From Anthoceros angustus (lineage: Eukaryota > Streptophyta > Anthocerotopsida > Anthocerotales > Anthocerotaceae), in the NCBI GenBank assembly GCA_010909165.1, contig MU008160.1:1736001-1800000 (forward strand): a stretch of DNA of 64,000 nucleotides. The letters run 5' to 3'. Of this stretch, positions 9,965-20,971 are shown in pieces. Position 1 is the first letter of the stretch. Every line of letters begins with the position of its first letter. The notes under the pieces are model-generated. The model was given only the letters and a program-made list of their open reading frames with translations. It was not told the DNA's origin and searched no databases. A program made the position numbers and the translations under genes.

Positions 9965-12900
9965 TCAAATGTGGTTGCAGCACGTAACATGGAGGACCTC
10001 GACAGGCCTGTTCACCCTCTTCTGGTAAGTTGCGGAGGTGGCACTACCTGTACCGCAACTGGGGTGGGAATCATCTGGAGAAGGACAAGTTTCTTCATGC
10101 TCTTTCCCGGGTCTGTGGGGCTTCCAATTGCTGCAGCAGACTGCCGGCTTCTGATCATGGTGTGCATGGTGGGACAATTTCACGTGGTTTTGTGAATGGA
10201 TGGATACTGCCCCCGGGCCTTTCTCCACATTCACCTGTTCCTGGTGCTCGCAGCATACCTTGGCAGTCTCGCAGCCGGTGTCGACCTTCCCCGGATCGAG
10301 GGCTCCAGCTCCCAAGCAGGAGGAAGAGCCCATCAGATTCTTGCAGCCTGTCAGACATTCAAAACCGTCTTTGGAACCCAACCTCCTCCTCACAACGCTT
10401 GCAGACAACGAGCTGTCGCAGCATTTCTGGACTGCATGCTCGTGACCTAATTCCATATCATGGGCACAGCATTGTGGGGAAGACAACCCACCATGGTCCT
10501 GTACTTTGCTTTCCATGCTTGCCAGAGAGGGGCAACAGGTTGGCTCATGGTGCTCTGTCTCGCAGTCCTGCTTCCCGTGCTTGTGGCCAAGAGTACATGG
10601 CTGGGAATCCACCTTTAACTCATGTTCGAGCTTCCTCCCGTGTTTGTGGCCGTTCTTGTGTCTGAAAAGTCCCCACAATCCATGTTTGTGCTCATGACTG
10701 TGGTTATCATGACAGTGTTCATGGGGCTCATGAGAATGGAGGTGAGCCTGTTTCTTCCTCTTTAACAAGAGCATGCTGTTGAAGGTAACAATCAGGCAGG
10801 TACCAACGTCTGCCAGTACAGCAACCCACAGAGAGACATACCCCACAGCCGCCAGCACAATGATTGCAACCTTTGTGATGAGCGAGAGAAAGATGTTTTG
10901 CTGCACTTTCCTCAGGCAGGCTTGACCTAGGTGCACTGCCCCTGCAATCTTCCTCAGATCATTTGACATTAGAGCAACATCTGCTGTCTCCATGGCAACA
11001 GCTGAGCCAGCAACCCCCATTGCTATTCCCACATCCGCCGCAGCCAAGGCTGGTGCGTCATTGAAGCCATCCCCTATCATCCCTATTACACCCCTGCTCC
11101 TCTTCTGCTCTATCAACCTGACCTTGTCCTCTGGTAGCAGTTGACAGTAAACTTCGATGTCGCCTATCTGAAAATCAAACATTGCCCACAGTCTCAATCA
11201 GCTGCCCAGGAGAAAAAGCACATGCAGACATCTTCAGGAGACAAATCAGTGTCTTTCGACCAGTAGAATGCACCTGTCTCCGCACCGCAGCAGCTGCCAG
11301 TTCGCTGTCACCAGTCAGCATCACAACGTGAATTCCAGCTCTCTGTAGAAAAATACCAGGCCGGTCAGCGATGAATGCAGCATTGCATTTACCGATGTCA
11401 GGACAAGTGAAACTATGATCAACCTTCAGGTCAGAAACGGCTTCCGCTGCATCAGGTCGGACTTTATCTCCCACACTGAAAATTGCAACAACCTTGTCGT
11501 TGACCCCTACCCAACCAGCTGTTACCTCTTTTGTCTTCCACTCTTCCACTATTGGAGCCGCGACTGGATCTGTCAATCAGGTCAAAAAAAGAATCACCAC
11601 TGTCTGTGTCTTTATGGGTCTCACCCGCAAGGTAGTGCACTACAGGAACGACAACCATGGTGCTCGAGCCTGGAAGTAAAAGACTTTCACTAACCAGTAC
11701 CTTTGGCCCACCCAAGGCGAGAAGCTAAGCGAACATTGCCAATGCGCACAAGCTGTCCGTCCACCGAAGCAGAGACTCCTTCCCCTGGCAAAATCTGGAA
11801 ATCAGCCACATCTTTGGACGGCTCGACACCATGAGCCCTCGCGTAAGATACCATCGCAGCAGCCATCGGGTGGCTTGCCTTGCTCTCAACACAAGCAATC
11901 CTGCATGCAACTCCACCCACATTACAAAGTGCCTGTTGGTTCTGGACAAACAAACATGAGCCTCAGGCGAGTGCTTCCTTCACTCACCAATACAAAATCT
12001 TTCGGACTTCTACTTGGCTGTCAACAGACTTGACATCCAGCACGCGAAAGTGACCTTCGGTTAAAGTCCCAGTCTTGTCGACTGCAAGGACTTTCATGTT
12101 CCCAAGAGATTCGAGATGGCTTCCACCTTTGATCAGCAGCCCCGCTCTTGCGGCCTGGGCGATGCCACATGTGGTGGCTACCGGAGTTGAGATGATCAAA
12201 GCACATGGGCAGGCCACCACAAGCAGAACCAGGGCCAGATAGAGCCAGTGCCTGACGCCATGCACACCAACAGCTGCTGGGACAACTGCAATCAGCAGAG
12301 CAGCCACCACCACGACTGCAAACACACATGAAGACACGATCAATCAGAGCAACCGAAGCGCCTCAGCTGGGACGGGAAAATACTGCACAAATGATCAAAC
12401 GGATACATACTGGGTGTGTAATACTTGGCAAACTTCTCCACCAGTTGTTCAGTCCGAGAACGTGCCGTCTGCGATTCTTCAACAAGTCTCACCATCCTGG
12501 CTACTGCTGAGTTCTCGGACAATGCTGTTGTCTTCATGCTGACATAGCCTATCACCATAACATAGGAGCCAAGTCTCATTTGCTGACAGTAGCCTATCAC
12601 CATAACATAGTAGCCAAGTCTCATTTGCTAGCTGCAAGTAGATATGTAAGTGTGTCTCAATCTGACTGATCGCCCAACAACCACTGCGGATGACATATGC
12701 TGAGATAATTGAGCATCTACCTGACAGATTCATGGTCCCGGCCCAAACAGTTGAATCCGTCTCCTTCTCCACGGGTATGGATTCGCCTGTCAGGGCGCTC
12801 TCATCAACAAAGCTTTTCCCTGACGTGACTACACCATCTATGGGAATCATCTCCCCCGCTCTAACAACAAGTGGAGTGCCCACCTTCACATCTTCCACAC

Positions 12901-14408
12901 GGACTTTCAGTCCGGTGTCCAGCAAAACCGCATGCTGAGGAGTAAGTCCCAGAACAGAAGCCATTGCTGCACGAGCCTGGAGCATCAGATGGTCAGGCAA
13001 ACAACAAATAACAACCAGCCAGACTGAGTCGAGGATTCATAGCCCATGTCTATGAAAATGTCGAGTAACTGATTCTGAGAACGCTTACTCTGTCGCTTGA
13101 ACGGGACTCGAGCCAATCAGCCAAAGTGAAGAGAAAGGTAATGGATCCGGCCTCAAGGTAATCCCCTAGTGCCACAGCACCCCCCACTGCAACCAGGAGA
13201 AGAGCATGTGAGCAATTCCATAGATCATTCCTCCAGACAAAGTCAACCGCTAGATCTCCATTGCAAAATTCAGGAATGCGCAAATCCATTTTCTGACACC
13301 AATTAGAAGCAGCAAGTTAGTTACTAACTCATGAACTCTTTTAGGAGTGATCGAGAGTAGTACTCACCAGCGAGTATCATCAGAACGTTGATGTCCATGA
13401 TAAATCTTCTCAATGCAACCATGCTTCGCAACATTATGGGTGGAATACCCACGGCTACGGAGCCCAGAGCCACCCATCTCAGCGGATTGTATATGTACTG
13501 GAAAAATGCAACCGCCAGGACGAAACCCGAAGCAATTGTCCAGAGACTGGGCCACTTCCGACCAGCCTTCAACTCTCCGCGCCTGTGAATGCTCGCGTCC
13601 AGCCTTGCCGCATTCAGAGCTCCCACTGACAGTGTCCAACCGACAAGAAACGTGAGCTGCAGTTGCTGAGCAAAGTTTGCTCAAGGCGAATCCGACATGC
13701 TTTTGGAATCGATCAAAACAGCTAGCTGTGTTCCGACTTCAGATGTTCACCTAGTTGTCCTTCGGAAGCAACCAATGGGTTATAAAGCACCGTCACTGTT
13801 TTGGAGGTGACGTTAACAGAGACGTCTGCAACTCCGGGCAAGGGCTCCAGAATCTTTTTAATGAGGGGGACCTCGGCAGGGCAGCAAATCCCCATGACAT
13901 CCAGAATCGTCTTGTCCAAGATGTTGCTCACATCCGCAGGCAGGGTGACCGTCAATTCCACACCTTCCCCAGGCACAGCCGGCTTCCCAGCCGCCCCAGA
14001 GTGCACCATGGCGCCAGAGAAGTGTATCTTCACACTGATTCCTGCCTCCACGCTCTGACTCAGGCTCAGGGACTCTGCCTGTGGGATGGGATTGTATGCA
14101 AAGGCATCCTTCTTGCCAGGACTCTGGAAGCTGAAGAAGCCCTCCAGCTTCTTGGGTCTCCCTGCAACCTTGATGAGCCGGCCGTGCTCAAAGAACTGAC
14201 AGCTGCCATCAGCTTTGGTGTGTGCATGAGACAGGAGAAAGGAGCCGTCTGCAAGAGGAATCATCCAGTCATTGTGATCGCCGTGCGCAACCTGGTTGTG
14301 ACCGCACCCGTCACGGTGCTCGTGTGCCTCATCGTGGTAGGGGTCCAAAGTGGAGAAGCCAGACACATCGGGCCAGGGCATAGGGAGAGTGCAGCAAGAT
14401 TCCTCCAT
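9965..14408 (-). CDS. P1B-type heavy-metal ATPase (Zn/Cd exporter class), ten exons
   Basis: ATP-driven metal pump of the plant HMA2/3/4-like Zn/Cd group. Exons by eye: 14408-13751, 13625-13368, 13186-13089, 12976-12721, 12548-12411, 12315-11988, 11900-11701, 11569-11424, 11342-11274 and 11167-9965. Together they make 1118 codons including the TGA stop, with every phase consistent. In order: a His-rich N-terminal extension of about 120 residues, an HMA metal domain with MGICCPAEVPLIKKIL, membrane segments, actuator LTGESIP, ion-binding ACPCALIIS, phosphorylation site DKTGTLTEG, SHPMAAA, MLTGDSE, hinge GDGFNDAPAL, and last membrane helices ending FNSMLLL. A tail of about 260 residues follows, full of His and Cys pairs (HSHEPHEHCHDNHSHEH; several CC pairs) that should bind metal. 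Location is probably plasma membrane or vacuole. The reading frame is intact. The N-terminal extension is unusual; in the flowering-plant proteins the HMA domain is close to the start. Confidence 0.95.
12545..12635. repeat. 45-bp tandem duplication across an intron/exon border of the metal ATPase
   Basis: TAGCCTATCACCATAACATA recurs at 12545 and 12590, giving two 45-bp units. On the gene's strand each unit ends in GGTGATAG followed by GCTA, so there are two possible splice acceptors, 45 nt apart, before the exon that begins at 12548. The added segment is open in frame. Confidence 0.85.
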
Positions 14409-14471
14409 GCACTGCTAGCGCACATTCACACGCACAAACACACAAGAAACAAACCCTGATTTCCTCCCTCA

Positions 14472-14545
14472 TCTCATCTCATCTCACAAATCCACATCTT
14501 GCAACGCACATCATCATCATAATCATCATCATCATCATCATCAAC
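14472..14545. repeat. CATCT and CAT microsatellites
   Basis: A short TCATC/TCTCA run is followed by about a dozen CAT triplets. It lies between the His-rich ORF and the ATPase start, probably in an intron or the 5' untranslated region. Confidence 0.85.
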
Positions 14546-14560
14546 AACTACAACAACACT

Positions 14561-14896
14561 TCACGCCAAGCAATGCACATCTAGAAAAACCCAACAAATC
14601 CCATCTCTTATTTTCCTTCCTCCCAGCCTAGGCCTGCTTGCCTGTTCCAGAAGCACATCCTCGGTGATCTCCCCGCGGTGGACATGGGCGTGCACATGCC
14701 CCGACTCCTGCCAGCACCTCTCCGACAGCAGGTCCCAGTTGCTCCCGCTGTGGTGATCCGTGAAGCACAGCCTCTCCTGCCCTGCTTCACCCGGCGGCAG
14801 AGACAGGAAAGAAACCACTCGCCCATCCTCCACCAGAACCAGGTGGTCAGAATTCTTGTGCTGCCCGTGCTTCTGCGGATATAAGAAGGCGCGCAT
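14561..14896 (-). CDS. His-rich ORF, possible first coding exon of the metal ATPase
   Basis: An ATG at 14896 opens a 111-codon frame beginning MRAFLYPQKHGQHKNSDHLV. It contains GHVHAHVHRGEITED and Cys residues, again metal-binding in character. HKNSDHLVLVEDGRVVSFLS resembles HNDWMIPLADGSFLLSH in the first assigned ATPase exon, as if a small domain were repeated. A CAG/GCAAGC donor at 14642/14641 (GC-AG class) and an acceptor ending GCTAGCAG before 14411 would fuse it in phase to the ATPase, adding about 86 residues and an intron of 230 bp. Otherwise it is a separate small gene or an upstream ORF. The link is an inference. Confidence 0.45.
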   Translation of the reverse strand: MRAFLYPQKHGQHKNSDHLVLVEDGRVVSFLSLPPGEAGQERLCFTDHHSGSNWDLLSERCWQESGHVHAHVHRGEITEDVLLEQASRPRLGGRKIRDGICWVFLDVHCLA

Positions 14897-16200
14897 GGGC
14901 CCGGCATGTCAGACGCGTGACAGCAGACAAGGACAACAATGGCTAGCATGACTACTGTACAATCTTTGTATCTCCCGCGCCATTCCCATGGACGTTCGCT
15001 AGGACTTAGTTCCATTCTGAAATGTGTCGCATTCCTGTGCCCGCACATCGAACAACAATTCCAATGCAGGACAGCATCTTAAAACGAAAAAGGGGGGCGG
15101 TACAGCACATGTTTCGAGTGTAGAGCGAGGTTGGGAATGCAGTCGCGGGGGAGCGTGGCGTGGCGGGGGTGCATCGCATCGCTGCCACACGCACAGCTGC
15201 CTATGCTTCTGCTTGCCAACGGCTTTGCGACCTCGATTTTCCTCCCTTTCCCCTCTCCTTCTCTTGGCTTCAAATGCCTTGCAAATTCGCTTAAATCGGG
15301 ATTTGCGCACGCCTCGGCTGCCACGCCTCAAAGGAAGAGGGAGCGGCGAGGAGCTCGGGGCGGCGGCGATGGCAGGCAACAGGGAATGAGGAAGGAATGA
15401 GGGTCGAGCCCGTTCCCTCGGCAATGAACGCATGCAGTTGGGATACGATACGGCCACGGGAATCAACCTCGCGCCATTTCTCGTGTTCGAACGGTTACAT
15501 CTAAGTGGTTGGAACTTGGTACACATCACTACCCGCTACACACACTATGCATGTACATATCCGCTTCCACCAAAACCAAGCCCTTTAAACATGACCTCTG
15601 AGCATGACCTTGACATGTGTAGCCATCCATCCATCTATTTTTTCAAGTATTCTCGTGCCTTTCAACTCACCCAACACAGTCCTAACTTCAAGAAAAAAAA
15701 GTCCTTTCAACAAAAGTGACATGTGCAAAGGAGAAAAACATATCTATTATTTAGTGATATTTTATTTCAAGTTATAATATTAGTTGACTAGGGTTTTTCT
15801 GAAAATAAACTATTATAGTTTACATGGCTTTAGGCCAAATAGACACCATTATTAAGCATCCTCCATTTAGTAGATCAATACTTAGATGGGGTGCCTAGAG
15901 GGAGTGCATACCCGCCTTGGTGCAAGTGGTTAAGACACATGTCGTGCTTTAGCAAATATTGCTTTAAGATATCTTATCTTATTATATTGGGGTGATCAGT
16001 CCTTAATTATGGTATCATATTCTTTATAATTTATAGTGCACTCTTAGATTATGCCATCTTTATGGTCTTGTGTCACCTTTGTGGTCTTTAATTGTGCCAC
16101 CTCTATTGACTTTTATCACCTTTTGTGGACTTTTCTTATGCCATGGTCTTTATCATGTTACCTCTGTGGACTTTTGCAACCTTTCCTAGACTTTTTATTT
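14897..16200. other. No gene recognised; probable promoter side of the metal ATPase
   Basis: 14950-15430 is GC-rich with CpG-containing and purine-rich runs; the overlapping frames on both strands are compositional. After 15590 the sequence becomes AT-rich. At 15918-15929 TGGTGCAAGTGG followed by TTAAG matches a pol III A-box as in tRNA D-arms, but no B-box is visible downstream, so a SINE or tRNA is not claimed. Confidence 0.45.
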
Positions 16201-16204
16201 TACA

Positions 16205-16394
16205 ACATCTGTTGTCTTTTCTTCTACCATCTTAGTAGTCTTTTCTTTCCGTCATCTTAGTGGTCTTTTCTTTTGTCATCTTAGTGGTCTTTTCTTTCGT
16301 CATCTTAGTGGTATTTTCTTTTGCCATCTTACTGGTATTTTCTTTTGCCATCTTAGTGGTCTTTTCTTTTGCCATCTTAGTGGTCTTTTCTTAT
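16205..16394. repeat. 24-bp minisatellite (CATCTTAGTGGTCTTTTCTT), about eight copies
   Basis: Units of about 24 bp built on CATCTTAGTGGTCTTTTCTT with variable TTGC, TTGT or TCGT ends. It immediately precedes a second, unrelated tandem array. Confidence 0.9.
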
Positions 16395-16470
16395 TGTGGT
16401 CTCTAGACCTATCACATTCTTACTTGCCATCTAAGTGATCTTTTCTTATTGTGGTTTTAGACCTTTCATA

Positions 16471-16645
16471 TTCTTAGCAATACAATATCAACAAGAATGC
16501 ACTAATTTTCTCCTTTATATTCTTATTATTCTTAGCAATACAATATCAACAAGAATGCTATGATTTTCTCCTTTGTATTCTTATTATTCTTAGTAAAACA
16601 ATATCAACAAGAATGCTTTGATTCTCTCCTTTGTATTCTTATCAT
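16471..16645. repeat. 58-bp direct repeat, three copies
   Basis: Copies start at about 16471, 16529 and 16587. Each begins TTCTTAG, contains CAATATCAACAAGAATGC and ends with TCTCCTTT(G/A)TATTCTTAT. It lies downstream of the 3' end of the gypsy remnant on the minus strand and could be part of that element. Confidence 0.9.
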
Positions 16646-16744
16646 GATTCTGATTTAAGGGTCTCTCACTCCCCCTTAACATACGCACCATAACACATTT
16701 GTAAGCACGATTAATAATCAATTACTTACTTACTCAACTTTGTA

Positions 16745-18900
16745 CATCTTTTCAATTGTTGTGCATATAGGACAAAACCATTGTCCCTCTAGTATTGCTT
16801 CTAATGGTGGTTCTAGACAATGAATATGTCATCCACATCTATCACAAAGCAACATACAATAATCATCACCAAAATATGCACATCCTATACATGCAAATCC
16901 TTTTCTATGGACAAATGCAAGTAGATCTATTGTTGGATTTAAATGTTGTAAGTGACAAGGGGCACAATTCTTCATGTGTTCCAAATATGTCCTTCCATCT
17001 CTTCCTTCCAACATCAATACTCACTTAGGGTTAATTTCCTTCACTCTGAATATCACTCTGCTAGCACTATCATCAATTGTTGTCATTGTTTTTCTTCGTA
17101 AATAAACCTAATCGCCATTTTTAAATTTCCTTAATTTTGGTCGAAAATGACCCCTTCTTGTTTTTCTATATCTTAATTCATCTCTATGTTGAGCAATTAA
17201 TAAATTATTCATAGCCATAGGCATAATTTCTAAATAATTCAGCTCTATGATGCACAATTTTTAACCGTTGATTAGGATCATCCAAATCCGAAATAATGTT
17301 CACATTATCTTCTAATTTACTAGACAATAATAGTCTTCTCCCAAACAATAACATATATTTTGAAAATTTACATAATGGTGCTTGTCTACTCATTGTATAC
17401 CCCATTGCAAGAAACAGTAACATTCTATCCCATTCATTCTTATCCATAGTCAAACAATATTTTCTTAAAGCTTGCTTACAAGTTTGTACCATTCTTTCAA
17501 CTAAACCACTAGCTTCAAGATGATTTCTAGATGTTGTTCTATGATCAATTGAGTATTGATTCAAAAGATCATCAAATTCTCCCATGAATTTGTTCCTTGG
17601 TCTGTTAACACTTCTGCAAACACACTTAAAACATGGTTGAGAAATGCTTCACTAATTTCACTAGATTTCTTATCCCTTAATGGTATTAACACAATCCATT
17701 TGGAAAAGTGTTCAATCATTACCAAAACATATTTATATCCTCTTATTGTTGTTGGTAATTCACCTGTTAAATCCAAACTCTATCCATATAACATACCTCT
17801 TACTGGTAAAGGATGTAATTCAGTTGTTTTATTGGAGAAGTATTTTAACTCTATCACAAACTTCACATGTTGATACCACTAAATCAACCACATTCATCAT
17901 CCCCTTCCAATAATAATTATTCATAAAGAAACTAAGAGTTCCTTTTGTACCAATATGTCCCATGTCTTCATGAATTCTTCGTGTTAGTGATACTCTGACA
18001 TCTGGGTTTGGTACTACTTTCATATTATCTACAAAGATTAATTTATCATCTACCCATTTATATCTCTTACTCCTTTTTGATACTCTATCATGTTCCTTCA
18101 AAGTTAGAGCATTTTTATTGTCACCAGTTTGAACCCTCTCTAATGTGTTTTTATCATCCCAAATGTCTACATCAAATTCGACATTTTAGAAATATGCACT
18201 AGGGGATCATCTAGATATTACCATGTGTACATTGATGCTACCTTCTTCATCAAAATCTTGCCTTGCCGCAATTGGGTCATCAATATTATTTAATGGATTT
18301 TTGGATAAAATATCTGCATTAGTGTAATTAACACCTGCCCTATGTTCAATTGTAAAATTAGACTCTTGTAAAATTAATGCTCAATCTAGCTAGTTTCCCA
18401 GTGAGTTTCTCACTTGTCATCAACCATTTCAAGGGTTGATGATCAGTAATCAAATCAAATGACATTCCATATCAATATGGTCTAAAATGTGAGATAGCCC
18501 ATATTGTTACTAAACATTCACCATGATAAGAAGAATAATTGCTTTCAGTTTGATTATTGTTTACTAGCATAGGCTACTACATGTTCTACTCCATGTTCAT
18601 CATCTTGTGCTAAGATAGTACCCAATCCAATTTTACTCCAAACAGTGTATAATTTAAATTTACGTTCAAAATTTGGTCTATGCAATATTGGTTTGGTCAT
18701 AAATATAGTTTTGACATCTTCAAATGCATCTTGATGTTCCTTCTCCCAATTCCACTAACTATCCTTTTTCAATAATTTCTGAAAATTTTGTGAACGGAAG
18801 CTCATAGGATTGCAAAAGAGAATAAATCAATTAATTAAAGTTGGATAAAAATTGTCTTAAATATTTTTGTGAGCAGGTGTGTCTATTCACCACTAACTTA
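16745..18900 (-). pseudogene. Decayed Ty3/gypsy pol: RNase H, integrase and a C-terminal PHD finger
   Basis: Read on the minus strand from 18900 down. RNase H traces include FKLYTVWSKIGLG, VEHVVAYASKQ and (after a frameshift) ITDHQPLKWLM. The H2C2 zinc segment is at 18101-17829 (HEDMGHIGTKGTLSFFMNNYYWKG ending CEVCDRV). The integrase core is at 17776-17205 (YKYVLVMIEHFSKW; VLTDQGTNSW; NHLEASGLVERMVQT). Past the integrase, at about 17000-16750, comes NCAPCHLQHL and then a PHD finger: CIGC, LLCDRC, HIHCLEPPL, QWFCPIC, giving the C4HC3 ligands. The expected Trp after CDRCG is a TGA (16829-16831). Several stops and frameshifts make it inactive. RT is mostly missing on the left of the element (upstream of 18900). 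LTRs were not found. Confidence 0.85.
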
Positions 18901-19051
18901 GATATTAAATAAACTATAAATAATAACTTGTAGGTTAAAACAACGCCTCACATTTTGACACTCCCACGTAACCTAAGCAGGTTATTGTGCATTCACCATT
19001 GAACTCCATGTATCTTATAGTAGATAGTGATAAATACGGATAGACACAATC

Positions 19052-20971
19052 ATGAAGCCTGGGGAAGTGAGGGTTAACAATGGATGGGTGACCCGCCAAC
19101 TTGCGTCTGTGCAACTCGTGGGGTTGGCCAAGTGGATTTTGTGTTTTCTGCAGAACTGGAAATTGGATCACATGGCGGACCACTTCCTGGTCTTCCTTCA
19201 TGAAGTGGTTAAAGGCACACGGAGTGACTGGGGGAGGATGATTTTTGAGAGGGCCTGTGAAGAGAGGGCGAATTTGCTCTCCCCCTCCCCTCGCCCCTCT
19301 TTGATCTCGCCCTTTCTGATTCATGTATTTGCGTATTCCGAATGCCTAACTGAGTTGGAGGTTGTGTCTGCCCTTCATAGTTGGAAACCGGTCAGGGAAC
19401 TCAAGGTAGAGGAAGAAGAGTCTAAGGAGGATTCAGGGAAGGATTCCAGCAGTTGGGAATTTGCCTCAGCAGAGGATTTGGATGAAGGTGGAGAGGTTGC
19501 AAAGAGTAAGAAGAGGGAGGCAGCGACGACTGAACGGGGGTCGGCCAAAAAGGGGAGAACAGCCGGAGTGGAGGAGGAGCTCACAACCACACCTCGGATC
19601 ACCAGGTCGAAGACGGCAGCAGGGCCGTGGGAGAAGGAGGGGAAAGCAAAAGGGAAACGGCGGGTTGTCCCTCTTGCTGGTGCGGAGGACGAATCGCAAC
19701 TGCTAGGGGAGTTTTTTACGAATGAGGAAGCAGCTGCAGACCAACCCCTAGGGGAGGAAGGGTTAATTTCGGCAGCAAGGCTCGCGCCGGAGCTCAAGGA
19801 CATTTTTGGAGATATCCCATTGGCCTATCCAGCTGGAGTGGAGGCGAGTGACACAGCCCACGTACGAGGCTTGTTGTGGAAGGGAATGGGCACTGGGACA
19901 GCCCAATTTGGGAATCTGTAGGTTTTGACTGCAATGGCTCGATCCAAAGTGACCTTCGATCGGCCTATGGCTCTCACCCGAGTAGGGCAACAAGAGAAGT
20001 TGCTCAAGGAAAAGTTGGAGGGATTGGAGAGCGAGAAAAAGGCAGCAGAGGACCGCAGGCGGGAGTGTGAGGAGGCACTGAGCAAGACACAGGAGCAGCT
20101 GAGGGCCATGTCCACCCAACAGGAGGCCCTGGTGAATCAAGTAAAAGGGGCGCATGCTACGATTGAGGAGCTCCAGAATGAAGTTTCGCGAGTCCAGGAA
20201 CTGGTGGAGACGGTGGCGCCCCTGGAGAAGTTCAAGAAACTGGCGGAGAGATATAAGCGGGAGAGAGATGAGGCTAGGGCCAGGATCAAGAGAGAGGCGG
20301 GCAAACCGAAGAAGGGCAGACCGACAGCCACCGCGGTGGCTGAAGCGACCACCGTTGGGGAAGCAACTACCACGGTGGCTAAACCGGCCACCGTCATGAA
20401 GGGAGGACCCGAGGTGGGGAAGCCACCAAGAGCGCCGCAGCGGGGATGCAACTTCCCTGGATTCTAGGAGGCAGCCAGTCCCGGATTGTCCACGGGTGGA
20501 GAGGGTAAGGATCCCCGAGGAAAGGGGCGACATTGTCACGTCTGGATGAGGATGCTCCCTGTCGCGCATGGTGAGCGAGTGCTCACTCTAAATGTGTATG
20601 TGGTTGTTGGGATGAGGGGCGTAAACCCATCGGCGCACATCTTAACCGCCACGGGTGTCTACCAGTGGTTTCTTCGAACGGGAGCTGGGGCCTACCCCCC
20701 GCAAGTGGTGCTTGAGGAGATGAGCGAGGCGGAGGCCAGAGCGTGGAGGGAGGAACGCACAGTGTGGCTGTCCAGTGATGAGGACCGGGACAACATGCAT
20801 GGGGGCAATAGACGAGCGGCACCCCCTGGAAGAGGTGAAGGAACCACGGGCAGCGAAAGTGAGGTGGAGATTTTGAGGGAGAATCGTTCGGATCAGAGGC
20901 GTGGTAGGAGAGCAAGGGGAACACCCATGGGCCGCAGGGCTAGGCAGCAACCGCGGAGGCGGCCGCGCTGA
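19052..20971 (+). pseudogene. Transposon-type ORF, one 640-codon frame split by two TAG codons
   Basis: Three open segments (19052-19921, 19922-20467, 20468-20971) lie in the same frame, separated only by TAG at 19919-19921 and TAG at 20465-20467. Residues 10-100 (WVTRQLASVQLV, HMADHFLVFLHEVVKG, DWGRMIFERACEE) resemble the N-terminal domain of plant transposon proteins of the PF20167 type; this is from memory of the family, not a search. Next comes an acidic and basic low-complexity stretch (SKKREAATTERGSAKKGR). The second segment is a coiled coil of about 110 residues (EKLLKEKLEGLESEKKAAED) followed by Thr/Ala/Lys repeats. The third ends in an Arg-rich tail. Continuous coding character on both sides of each TAG suggests recent C-to-T loss at CAG codons. 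It may encode a gag-like or accessory protein of a larger element. Confidence 0.6.

Noticed and set aside
10030-10665. 211-codon plus-strand ORF
   Set aside because: It lies antisense to the last exon of the metal ATPase and is its shadow.
13755-14459. 234-codon plus-strand ORF
   Set aside because: Antisense shadow of the first ATPase exon, which has the HMA motif on the other strand.
15918-15929. pol III A-box (TGGTGCAAGTGG) suggesting a tRNA or SINE
   Set aside because: No B-box, no cloverleaf and no flanking direct repeats were found, so the match may be chance.
16205-16645. CRISPR-like regular repeats (also at 9161, 46008 and 62590)
   Set aside because: Units are contiguous or degenerate without unique spacers, and the DNA is eukaryotic.
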